A DNA stretch of 64,000 nt from Rhodopseudomonas faecalis (GTDB lineage Bacteria; Pseudomonadota; Alphaproteobacteria; Rhizobiales; Xanthobacteraceae). Location of the stretch: positions 57,811-121,810 of the forward strand of contig NZ_QJTI01000012.1 in assembly GCF_003217325.1 (NCBI RefSeq). Direction: 5' to 3'. Under the pieces are notes generated by a model. It was given only the letters and a program-made list of their open reading frames with translations, made no database searches and was not told where the DNA came from. This document shows positions 56,688 to 64,000 of the stretch, piece by piece (position 1 is the first letter of the stretch; every line of letters begins with the position of its first letter). A program made the position numbers and the translations under genes.

Positions 56688-57292
56688 CAGTTTGGCTCGG
56701 ATCCCAACCGCTGGTCCTGGCATCACAGAGCCTGGCGCGCCAAGCGTTGCTGCTCAATGCCGGGATTCCCTTTGATGCTTTCCCCGCTGCCATCGATGAA
56801 CGGGCGGTGCAGCACGCCAGTGGCCTGACCACGCCCGGCGAAATCGCGGTGCGGCTCGCCGAAGAAAAAGCCGCCGCCGTGTCGGCGCGCCATCCCGGCC
56901 GGCTGGTGCTCGGCGCCGATCAGACGCTGGCGCTGGGCGAACGTACCTTTAACAAGCCCGCCGACCGGGCCCAGGCTGTGGCGCAATTGCGTTCGCTGGC
57001 CGGCCGTCGCCATGAGCTGCATTCAGCCGCAGCGCTGGTGCGCAATGGCCAGATTTTGTTTTCGGACGTCTCGGTCGCGCGCATGACCATGCGCCCGCTC
57101 AGCGACGAGCAGATCGACACCTATCTCAACGAAGTTGGCGAGGCGGCGACCACCAGCGTTGGCGCCTATCAGCTTGAAGGGCTCGGCGTGCATCTGTTCA
57201 GCGCCGTCCATGGCGATCTGTTCACGATCCTCGGCCTGCCTCTGGTGCCGGTGCTGGAATTTTTGCGCTCGCAGCGGCTACTCGGGTTGTGA
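56684..57292 (+). CDS. Maf-family nucleotide pyrophosphatase
   Basis: 202 residues. The Maf start [12 protein letters not shown] (usual S-x-SPRR replaced by SQSLARQ), LGADQTL and the family end [19 protein letters not shown] are seen. Maf proteins hydrolyse non-canonical or modified NTPs and may affect division. Overlaps the regulator gene by four bases. In many alphaproteobacteria aroE follows; here coaE follows after 22 bases. Confidence 0.9.
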   Translation: MTVWLGSQPLVLASQSLARQALLLNAGIPFDAFPAAIDERAVQHASGLTTPGEIAVRLAEEKAAAVSARHPGRLVLGADQTLALGERTFNKPADRAQAVAQLRSLAGRRHELHSAAALVRNGQILFSDVSVARMTMRPLSDEQIDTYLNEVGEAATTSVGAYQLEGLGVHLFSAVHGDLFTILGLPLVPVLEFLRSQRLLGL

Positions 57293-57314
57293 TTGGCAAG
57301 CGGAAGGGGCGCGG

Positions 57315-57914
57315 ATGCGTATTCTGGGACTGACCGGCTCGATCGGCATGGGCAAATCGACCACCGCCAAGCTGTTCGCCGAGGCCGGCATTCCCGTCTA
57401 TGACGCCGACGCCACCGTGCATCGCATCTATCAAGGCGAAGCGGCGCCGCTGATCGAGGCGGCTTTTCCCGGCACCACGGCGAATGGCAAGGTTGACCGC
57501 GCCAAATTGTCGGAGCGGGTGGTGCACGATCCCGCGGCGATGCGCCGGCTCGAACAGATCGTGCATCCGCTGCTGCGCTCTCATCACCAGGCATTTTTGG
57601 ATGAGGCTGAGCGCTCCGGAGCCGAGGTTGCGGTGGTCGATGTGCCGTTGCTGTTCGAAACTGGCGGCGACCAGCAGGTCGATGCCGTGGTGGTGGTGTC
57701 GACTGATGCCGAGACCCAGCGCGCCCGCATCCTGGCGCGCGACAATATGACGCCGGACAAGCTGGAAGCGATTCTCGCCCGGCAATTGCCCGATGCCGAA
57801 AAGCGCCGCCGCGCCGATTTCGTGGTGGATAGCTCCCATGGCCTTGAGCCAGTGCGCGCCGCCATCCGCGATATCATCGCCGCCGCGGTTAAAATGCCGC
57901 GCCGTCGTCCCTGA
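57315..57914 (+). CDS. coaE: Dephospho-CoA kinase
   Basis: 199 residues. P-loop GSIGMGKST (8-16), [12 protein letters not shown] and [23 protein letters not shown] are CoaE marks. It phosphorylates the 3'-OH of dephospho-CoA, the last step to CoA. The ATG at 57315 opens [16 protein letters not shown]. It is placed between maf and dnaQ with short gaps. Confidence 0.95.
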   Translation: MRILGLTGSIGMGKSTTAKLFAEAGIPVYDADATVHRIYQGEAAPLIEAAFPGTTANGKVDRAKLSERVVHDPAAMRRLEQIVHPLLRSHHQAFLDEAERSGAEVAVVDVPLLFETGGDQQVDAVVVVSTDAETQRARILARDNMTPDKLEAILARQLPDAEKRRRADFVVDSSHGLEPVRAAIRDIIAAAVKMPRRRP

Positions 57915-57958
57915 TTCGCAGCCGGCGTTGATCCGCAGCCAGTAGCCTTCCTGATTCG

Positions 57959-58648
57959 ATGCGTGAAATCGTCCTCGATACCGAAACCACCGGCCTCGAT
58001 CCGCTGCGCGGCGATCGGCTGGTCGAAATCGGCTGCGTCGAAATCTTTAACCGGATGCCGACCGGGCACACGTTCCATCGCTACATCAATCCGGAACGCG
58101 ACATGCCCGAAGAGGCGTTCGCGGTGCACGGCCTGTCCAGCGAATTTCTGTCGACCAAGCCGCTGTTTGCCGAGGTCGCCGACGAATTTTTGGAATTCAT
58201 CGCCGACGCGCCGTTGGTGATTCACAACGCCTCGTTCGACATCGGCTTCATCAATGCCGAGCTGGCGCGGCTGTCGAAACCGCCGATCCCGCGCGACCGG
58301 CTGGTCGATACCCTGCTGATCGCACGGCGCAAGCATCCCGGCGTTTCCAACCGGCTCGACGATCTGTGCTCGCGCTATGCCATCGACAATTCACGCCGCA
58401 CCAAGCACGGCGCGTTGCTCGACGCCGAATTGCTGGCCGAAGTCTATGTCGATCTGATCGAAGCGCGGCAATCGCAACTGGTTTTGGCCGAATCAGATAG
58501 CCCGCGGGCGCGCGCCGGCCATGATGGTCCGCGCCGGCAGCGCGAAACGCCGCTGCAACCGCGGGTCAGTGATGCCGACCGCGAAGCGCACCGCGCTTTC
58601 ATCGCCACGCTCGGCGACAACGCGCTCTGGAAAGAATATCTGAGCTGA
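57959..58648 (+). CDS. dnaQ: DNA polymerase III epsilon subunit (DnaQ)
   Basis: 229 residues. Exo motifs DTETTG (D7, E9), HNASFDIGFINAE and KHGALLDAELLAEVY (with Asp and catalytic His) form the 3'-5' proofreading site. The C-terminal third (about 180-229) carries the region that holds the alpha subunit. It lies downstream of coaE by 44 bases and reads in the same direction. Confidence 0.95.
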   Translation: MREIVLDTETTGLDPLRGDRLVEIGCVEIFNRMPTGHTFHRYINPERDMPEEAFAVHGLSSEFLSTKPLFAEVADEFLEFIADAPLVIHNASFDIGFINAELARLSKPPIPRDRLVDTLLIARRKHPGVSNRLDDLCSRYAIDNSRRTKHGALLDAELLAEVYVDLIEARQSQLVLAESDSPRARAGHDGPRRQRETPLQPRVSDADREAHRAFIATLGDNALWKEYLS

Positions 58649-58773
58649 GACTTGCGGGCCGGCTAAGTTGCCGCCCGGTCAAGCTTTTGACCGCGCGTGC
58701 CGACCAGTCACGTCTTTGATCCTGCGCGCCTTCAAGCGACAGGCGTCGGCATCGCGGTTCAGCACCCTCAAAA

Positions 58774-58803
58774 CGACAATGGCCGGGACGAGCCCGGCCA
58801 TCA
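58774..58803. repeat. Right arm of the dispersed repeat (copy 9)
   Basis: aatggccgggacgagcccgg ending ccat, preceded by acgac, with a damaged left part (cacgtctttgatcctgcgcgc) at 58709. It lies between the convergent dnaQ and secB genes. Confidence 0.75.
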
Positions 58804-58823
58804 TCGATGAAATGCCTGAAACG

Positions 58824-59294
58824 TCAGCTCGGCCGCTGCTCGGCCGCCTGGCGTTCCATGTTCTGGCGATACAGGCCGACGAAATCGACCGGATCGAGCA
58901 GCAGCGGCGGGAAGCCGCCATCGCGCACCGCGGTGGCGATGATCTCGCGGGCGAACGGGAACAGCAGCCGCGGGCATTCGATCATCACCAGCGGGTGCAG
59001 ATTCTCATTCGGCACGTTCACGATGCGGAACACGCCGGCATATTGCAGCTCGAAGCTGAAGATCAGGCTCGAGCCGTTCTCCGCCTTGCCCTCGATCGAC
59101 AGCGTCACCTCATATTCGTTCTCGGCCAGCGCCTTGGCGCCGACATTGATCTGAATATTGATCGCCGGCTGCTGGGCCTGCGGCGCCAGCGAGGCGGGCG
59201 CATTCGGATTTTCGAACGACAGATCCTTGGTGTATTGCGCCAGAACGTTGAGCTGCGGAGGAGCGGCTTCCGGAGCGCCGTTGCCGTTGGTCAT
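58824..59294 (-). CDS. secB: Protein-export chaperone SecB
   Basis: 156 residues. The family pattern is complete: [50 protein letters not shown] and [37 protein letters not shown]. Tetrameric chaperone that keeps preproteins unfolded and passes them to SecA. The order dnaQ-secB-Tim44 with secB inverted is common in this group. Confidence 0.97.
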   Translation of the reverse strand: MTNGNGAPEAAPPQLNVLAQYTKDLSFENPNAPASLAPQAQQPAINIQINVGAKALAENEYEVTLSIEGKAENGSSLIFSFELQYAGVFRIVNVPNENLHPLVMIECPRLLFPFAREIIATAVRDGGFPPLLLDPVDFVGLYRQNMERQAAEQRPS

Positions 59295-59708
59295 GAAATT
59301 TCTCCTGAAGCGCTGGCGATCCTGCGGCCGGTCGCCGCGATCGCCTGGGAATGATGCCGCGAGTGGCTATCATAGCCGCGCGCCGTTCCACAAGCCGAGA
59401 TCGGCCGCAAAGCAGCGGTCACAACCGGGGCCCTGACCAGTAAGCCTTTGACTTTATGGAACTATGGCTTGGATCGCGATTTCCCCTGCGGGCGGAAACG
59501 CGCTATTGTCGCAAATCGCGATCGAGGTGAGCATAAAGATACCGCCCGATTGCCGACAAACAATCGCTGCGCTCGCCGCATTATCCCATTGGCGGAGCGC
59601 GGTTGATGCCTACATGGTGGAAGATAACTTCGGTTTCACGAATTTCGTCTTCTTTGGGGACTTTCCTGCCGGACGCAGCGCCGGTCTCGACCAGAAAGTG
59701 AATGCGAC
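59295..59708. other. Intergenic region upstream of secB and the Tim44 gene
   Basis: About 410 bases between divergent genes. No repeat, tRNA or convincing small gene is seen; presumably carries both promoters. Confidence 0.4.
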
Positions 59709-60419
59709 GTGGATATTTACACGATCATCTTCCTCGCGCTTGCGGTGTTTATCTTCCTGCGTCTGCGCAATGTGCTCGGACAACGGACCGGCGATGAACG
59801 GCCGCCCTATGATCGTGCGGCGCGCGACATGCTGCGCGGCTCCGAGGGCAAGGTTGTGCCGATGCCCAGCCCCTCGATCGACCCGACCCTGGATCCGACG
59901 CTCGGGCCGGCCGCCGATGTCACCCCGCCGTCCGATCGCTGGAAGAATATCGCCGAGCCGGGCTCCGTGCTCGAACAGGGCCTGAATGCCATCGCGGGCC
60001 ATGACTCCTCGTTCGACGCCAATCATTTCTTGGCTGGTGCCCGCGGCGCCTATGAGATGATCGTGCTCGCCTTCGCCAATGGCGATCGGCGCTCGCTCAA
60101 GGATCTGCTGTCGTCCGAGGTCTATGAGAGCTTCGAGGCCGCGATCCGCGAACGCGAGAAGCAGGACCACAAGACCGAAACCCGGTTCGTGTCGATCGAT
60201 AAGGCCGAGCTGATCGGCGCCGAGCTGCGCGATCGGTCGGCGCAATTGACGGTGCGATTCGTGTCGCAGATGATCACGGTGACCCGCGACAAGACGGGAG
60301 CCATTGTCGACGGAAATCCCGAGAAGGTCGCCGATATCACCGATGTCTGGACATTCGCCCGCGACGTGGGATCGCGTGATCCGAACTGGAAGCTGGTTGG
60401 TACCGGCAGCGGTCAATAA
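59709..60419 (+). CDS. Tim44-like domain protein
   Basis: 236 residues. One membrane helix (about 3-19) anchors it, then a Pro/Asp-rich linker, then a Tim44 C-terminal-like domain (about 85-236, FLAGARGAYEMIVLAFANGDRRSLKDLLS at the start). It is the bacterial relative of the mitochondrial import component Tim44; bacterial members probably act at the membrane in protein or lipid handling. The start is GTG. Lies upstream of mltA in the usual alphaproteobacterial order. Confidence 0.88.
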   Translation: MDIYTIIFLALAVFIFLRLRNVLGQRTGDERPPYDRAARDMLRGSEGKVVPMPSPSIDPTLDPTLGPAADVTPPSDRWKNIAEPGSVLEQGLNAIAGHDSSFDANHFLAGARGAYEMIVLAFANGDRRSLKDLLSSEVYESFEAAIREREKQDHKTETRFVSIDKAELIGAELRDRSAQLTVRFVSQMITVTRDKTGAIVDGNPEKVADITDVWTFARDVGSRDPNWKLVGTGSGQ

Positions 60420-61839
60420 GCTCCGCAAGCCGGTCCGCCGGCTGACCTCTTGCTGCGCGATCGCCCTGGCGGTCGCGCTTTTGCATGACGGGGCGTTAGC
60501 CCGCCCCGCGCATCAGCATCATCGGCCAAAGCCCGCGCCGGTGTGGCCGATCATCTTTCCCGACGCGCAATATCAGCCGGTGCCATGGGCCGAGCTAACT
60601 GGCTGGGCCGATGACGATCAGCTCGCGGCGTTCGCGGCGTTCCGCAAAAGCTGCCGTGCGGTGCTGGCGCCGCGCGCCGCCGCTGCCGCTGCCGCTGCCG
60701 CTGCCTCTTTAAAACCGCTTGGTGATTCGTTGACGACGCCGTGCCGCGCCGCGCGCCATCATGACGTGACCGATGCCGCGCAAGCCCGCGCGTTCTTCGA
60801 GCAGCATTTCGTGGCGCTGCGCATCAGCAAGCTTGGCGACGCCGAAGGTTTCGTCACCGGCTATTACGAGCCGATTATTGAAGGCTCCCGCACCCCGACC
60901 GAGGTCTATAACGTGCCGGTCTATCGGCGGCCGTCGAATTTGTTTGTGCGCGGCGTTAGTCAAAATGCCAGCAATCTGCCCAATAAGGGCCAGGTGTTTC
61001 GCAAGATCGGCCGGCGCAAGCTGGTGCCGTATTACGACCGCGCCGGGATCGAAGATGGCGTGCTCGCCGGCCGCGGTCTGGAAATCTGCTGGCTGAAGAG
61101 TCACACCGATCTGATGTTCACGCAGATTCAAGGTTCGGCGCGGGTGCAGCTTGCGGATGGATCGACGCTACGCATCAATTATGATGCCCATAATGGCTAT
61201 CCCTATACGCCGGTCGGCCGCATCCTGATCGAGCGCAACATCGTGCCGCGCGAGCAGATGTCGATGCAGCGCATCCGGCAGTGGATGGACGACAATCCCG
61301 ATGGCGCCAAGGAACTGCGCCGTCATAACCGCTCTTATGTGTTCTTCCGTGAGGTCAAGCTGTCGGACAAGGACGAGCCGATCGGCGCCCAGGGGGTGCC
61401 GCTGACGGCGGGACGATCGATCGCGGTCGACGCCGCGCTGCATGTCTATGGCACGCCGTTCTTTATCGACGGCGATCTGCCGATCAGCAGCGAGCAGCCG
61501 AGCACGGCGTTTCGCAGGCTGATGGTGGCGCAGGACACCGGCTCGGCGATCATCGGTCCGGCGCGCGCTGACCTCTATTTCGGCGCCGGTGCTGAAGCCG
61601 GTCAGATTTCCGGGCGGCTGCGCCATCCGGCGCGCTTTGCGCTGCTGCTGCCCAATAGTCTCGATCCGCGCTGGCGTGCCCACACCATGCCGCTGCCAAA
61701 ACCGCGCCCGGCCGCGCAGCACGAGCCAGCGTCATCGGCGCGGCCGCATGGCGCCGTGCATCGTCATGGGCACCATTCGCATCGCCATCACCATCATCGC
61801 CCGCATTCCCAGCATCGCCGGGGGCATCACGCGCGATGA
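60397..61839 (+). CDS. Membrane-bound lytic murein transglycosylase A (MltA) with a His-rich tail
   Basis: Exported enzyme that cuts peptidoglycan with formation of 1,6-anhydromuramic acid. A signal (CCAIALAVALLHDGALA), a barrel domain with FVTGYYEPIIEGSR and a 3D domain with MVAQDTGSAIIGPARADLYFGAG, which includes the catalytic Asp, are present. The last 30 or so residues hold about 14 His, unusual for MltA. An Ala run near residue 90 is encoded by gctgcc hexamers. The TTG at 60397 (480 codons) or a GTG at 60376 is possible. Overlaps the Tim44 gene end. Confidence 0.88.
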   Translation: MVPAAVNKLRKPVRRLTSCCAIALAVALLHDGALARPAHQHHRPKPAPVWPIIFPDAQYQPVPWAELTGWADDDQLAAFAAFRKSCRAVLAPRAAAAAAAAAASLKPLGDSLTTPCRAARHHDVTDAAQARAFFEQHFVALRISKLGDAEGFVTGYYEPIIEGSRTPTEVYNVPVYRRPSNLFVRGVSQNASNLPNKGQVFRKIGRRKLVPYYDRAGIEDGVLAGRGLEICWLKSHTDLMFTQIQGSARVQLADGSTLRINYDAHNGYPYTPVGRILIERNIVPREQMSMQRIRQWMDDNPDGAKELRRHNRSYVFFREVKLSDKDEPIGAQGVPLTAGRSIAVDAALHVYGTPFFIDGDLPISSEQPSTAFRRLMVAQDTGSAIIGPARADLYFGAGAEAGQISGRLRHPARFALLLPNSLDPRWRAHTMPLPKPRPAAQHEPASSARPHGAVHRHGHHSHRHHHHRPHSQHRRGHHAR

Positions 61840-62450
61840 AGAAGCCGCCATTCGATCCGGAGTTCGATCCGCCGGCCTCGCGGCGGCAGCGCGCGCTGTC
61901 GCCGCTGGAGCGCGAGCTGTGGGACAGCATTGCGCGCCAGATCAAGCCGCTTCGCAAACCGCAGCGCAAGGTCGCCAAGCCGCAGCCGCCCCCACCCGCG
62001 CCGTCGCCGCCGGAGCCGAAATTGCGGCGCTCGCCGCTCGCCGGTGTTGAGCGCACCGCGCCATTGCCGCCGCCGCCGGTGGCACCGCGCGAGCCGCGCT
62101 CCGCGCCGCCTTTGATGCCGATCGGCCGGCGCGAGCGTTCCCATCTGTCGCGCGGCCGCAAATCGATCGATGGCCGCATCGATCTGCACGGCATGACCCA
62201 GACCCAGGCGCACCGCACGCTGCTGCATTTCCTGCAGCACGCCAGCGCCGATGGCATGAGTTTCGTGCTGGTGATCACCGGCAAGGGCCGCGGCGCCGAT
62301 TCCGAACGCGGCGTGCTGCGCCGCCAGGTGCCGCATTGGCTCGGCCTGCCGGAATTCCGCGCCTTCGTGGTTGGTTTTGAGGAAGCCCATATCGGCCATG
62401 GCGGCGAAGGCGCGCTCTATGTCCGGGTGCGGCGTGGCCGTTATTATTAG
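61836..62450 (+). CDS. Smr-domain protein
   Basis: 204 residues. The first 100 are Pro/Arg-rich and basic. The C-terminal Smr domain has DGRIDLHGMTQTQAHRTLLHFL and VITGKGRG with GVLRRQVPHWL. Smr domains are nucleases or nucleic-acid binders, in this small form of unknown role. It overlaps mltA by four bases (ATGA), following Tim44-mltA-Smr order seen in related genomes. Confidence 0.9.
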   Translation: MKKPPFDPEFDPPASRRQRALSPLERELWDSIARQIKPLRKPQRKVAKPQPPPPAPSPPEPKLRRSPLAGVERTAPLPPPPVAPREPRSAPPLMPIGRRERSHLSRGRKSIDGRIDLHGMTQTQAHRTLLHFLQHASADGMSFVLVITGKGRGADSERGVLRRQVPHWLGLPEFRAFVVGFEEAHIGHGGEGALYVRVRRGRYY

Positions 62451-62460
62451 CGGATCGAAA

Positions 62461-62490
62461 ACGACAATGGCCGGGACGAGCCCGGCCATG
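62461..62490. repeat. Right arm of the dispersed repeat (copy 10)
   Basis: acgacaatggccgggacgag ending cccggccat, the same right hairpin as copies 4-9, between the convergent Smr and hslU genes. Confidence 0.8.
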
Positions 62491-62518
62491 TGGCGTGCGT
62501 AAAGGTTGGTAACGACCG

Positions 62519-63820
62519 CTACAGAATGAACCGGCTGAGGTCGGTGTTCTTGGCGAGGTCGCCGACGTGCTTCTTGACGAATTCGGCGTCGATCTCGACG
62601 GTCTCGCCGCCGCGATCGGGCGCCGAGAACGAGATTTCGTCGAGCACCCGCTCCATCACGGTTTGCAGCCGGCGCGCGCCGATATTCTCCACGGTCGAGT
62701 TCACCGACACCGCGACATCGGCGAGCGCGTCGATCGCGTCGTCAGAAAAGTGCAGCGTCACGCCTTCGGTACCCATCAGCGCCACATATTGCTTGATCAG
62801 CGAGGCTTCCGGCTCGGTCAGGATGCGGCGCATGTCGTCGCGCGACAGCGCGTTGAGTTCGACCCGGATCGGCAACCGGCCCTGCAGCTCGGGCAAGAGA
62901 TCGGACGGCTTGGCGATGTGGAACGCGCCCGACGCGATGAACAGAATGTGGTCGGTCTTCACCGCGCCGTGCTTGGTCGAGACCGTGGTGCCTTCGATCA
63001 GCGGCAGCAGATCGCGCTGCACGCCCTCGCGCGACACCTCACCGCCCGAGCGGCCGTCGCGTACGCAGATCTTGTCGATTTCGTCGAGGAACACGATGCC
63101 GTTGTTTTCGACGGCGCCGATCGCCTCCTGCACCAGCTGATCATTGTCGAGCAGCTTGTCGGCTTCTTCATTGACCAGGATCTCGTGCGAATCGACGACC
63201 GACAGCCGCCGGGTCCGGGTGCGGCCGCCGAGCTTGCCAAAAATGTCGCCGAGCGACACCGCGCCGATCTGCGCGCCCGGCATGCCGGGAATTTCGAACA
63301 TCGGCGCGCCGCCGCTCGACTGCGTTTCGATCTCGATTTCCTTGTCGTTCAGCTCGCCAGCGCGCAGCCGCTTGCGAAACGAATCGCGCGTCGCCGGGCT
63401 CGCGCTCGGGCCGACCAGCGCGTCGAGCACGCGGTCCTCGGCAGCGATATGGGCGCGCGCCTGCACGTCCTTGCGCTTCTTTTCCCGGGTCTGCGCGATC
63501 GCGACTTCCAGCAGGTCGCGCACGATCTGTTCGACGTCGCGGCCGACATAGCCGACCTCGGTGAATTTGGTGGCTTCCACCTTGATGAACGGCGCGCCGG
63601 CCAGCTTGGCCAGCCGCCGCGCGATCTCGGTCTTGCCGACGCCGGTCGGGCCGATCATCAAAATATTCTTGGGCAGCACTTCCTCGCGCAGCCCGCCTTC
63701 GAGCTGCAGCCGGCGCCAGCGATTGCGCAGCGCGATCGCTACCGCGCGCTTGGCGTCGGTCTGGCCGACAATGAAGCGGTCGAGTTCGGAAACAATTTCA
63801 CGGGGAGAGAAATGGGTCAT
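62519..63820 (-). CDS. hslU: ATP-dependent protease ATPase subunit HslU
   Basis: 433 residues. Walker [10 protein letters not shown] (57-65), the substrate-gripping loop after [19 protein letters not shown]-domain to about 230, Walker [10 protein letters not shown], and a C-terminus ending in DLSRFIL, which docks into HslV. It unfolds proteins for the HslV chamber. The ATG at 63820 opens [20 protein letters not shown], the usual start; an upstream frame runs into repeats. hslV is not in the window and is probably just right of it. Confidence 0.97.
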   Translation of the reverse strand: MTHFSPREIVSELDRFIVGQTDAKRAVAIALRNRWRRLQLEGGLREEVLPKNILMIGPTGVGKTEIARRLAKLAGAPFIKVEATKFTEVGYVGRDVEQIVRDLLEVAIAQTREKKRKDVQARAHIAAEDRVLDALVGPSASPATRDSFRKRLRAGELNDKEIEIETQSSGGAPMFEIPGMPGAQIGAVSLGDIFGKLGGRTRTRRLSVVDSHEILVNEEADKLLDNDQLVQEAIGAVENNGIVFLDEIDKICVRDGRSGGEVSREGVQRDLLPLIEGTTVSTKHGAVKTDHILFIASGAFHIAKPSDLLPELQGRLPIRVELNALSRDDMRRILTEPEASLIKQYVALMGTEGVTLHFSDDAIDALADVAVSVNSTVENIGARRLQTVMERVLDEISFSAPDRGGETVEIDAEFVKKHVGDLAKNTDLSRFIL

Positions 63821-63836
63821 GTCTTTGCTTCTTCTT

Positions 63837-63896
63837 CCTTCTCCCCTCGTGGGAGAAGGTGGCGCGGACCAAGTCCGCGTCGGATGAGAGGGTGGA
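63837..63896. repeat. Palindromic element upstream of hslU
   Basis: ccttctcccctcgtgggagaagg hairpin (split here: ccttctccc/gggagaagg) followed by gcgcggacc/tccgcg-type pairing and ggatgagagggtgga. It resembles the widespread CTCTCCC/GGGAGAGG-type intergenic repeats of this family. No gene is seen from here to the window end. Confidence 0.6.
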
Positions 63897-63954
63897 CGAG
63901 AGGTTGCCCCCTTGTATCTGCCCATCGACGGAGATGTGCGATGGAAGCGACGAA

Positions 63955-63986
63955 GCGCTTTGGCCGGTGGCCACCGGCCAAAGCGC
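63955..63986. repeat. 32-bp perfect palindrome near the right edge
   Basis: gcgctttggccggtgg is followed directly by its exact inverse complement, with no loop. No U-run follows within the visible sequence. It may be part of a larger repeat or a terminator cut by the window edge. Confidence 0.75.
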
Positions 63987-64000
63987 GCGGCGACGTCGCC

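Overview
The window is a GC-rich alphaproteobacterial chromosome segment, most likely Rhodopseudomonas or a close Bradyrhizobium-family (Nitrobacteraceae) relative. The grounds are the gene order around the replication origin, a RuBisCO-like protein next to a YjbQ protein, Fnr/FixK-type and CtrA-type boxes, a PpaA/AerR-like B12-domain protein and dispersed palindromic repeats of a kind frequent in this family. The species is inferred from gene content; no database was searched.

Layout. 1-3.7 kb: a DevBCA/HlyD-type ABC exporter (left gene cut by the window edge) divergent from a TetR regulator. 3.9-8.6 kb: ABC-F ATPase, YchJ-like SEC-C protein, YjbQ plus RuBisCO-like protein, small membrane protein. 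8.6-12.2 kb: a tightly overlapping three-gene unit (membrane protein, MoxR-like AAA+ ATPase, HExxH/vWA protein). 12.3-18.1 kb: alpha/beta hydrolase, HAD phosphatase, Tex, YegD-like Hsp70. 18.3-22.1 kb: PhyH-like dioxygenase, B12-domain regulator and a HAMP-only membrane protein, with three Fnr/FixK-like boxes and CtrA-like motifs between them. 22.1-23.4 kb: gene-poor, with an IS481-type relic and tRNA-Gly(GCC).

23.5-46.3 kb is mostly housekeeping: CnoX, a LON-domain protein, Trm112-like protein, hydrolase, UbiH-type hydroxylase, TesB thioesterase, glnK-amtB, aminotransferase-ftsK-lolA-xthA, a cNMP-domain protein, an OmpR-type regulator, an L,D-transpeptidase-fold protein, a YggS-type PLP protein, a diguanylate cyclase, and leuS-lptE-holA.

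46.7-63.8 kb is the origin region. parB-parA-rsmG-mnmG-mnmE-rho-hemJ read leftward and the PPDK-regulator-maf-coaE-dnaQ genes read rightward. They diverge from a 460-bp gap with at least five near-consensus DnaA boxes and an AT-rich stretch, the probable oriC. Six parS copies lie 4-6.5 kb away around mnmG and rsmG. Further right are secB, a Tim44-domain protein, mltA, an Smr protein and hslU.

The observations most worth following are the oriC/parS layout, the YjbQ-RuBisCO-like pair, the oxygen-box island at 18.3-22 kb, the AAA+/vWA/metallopeptidase-like operon, and the perfect CtrA box ahead of aminotransferase-ftsK.
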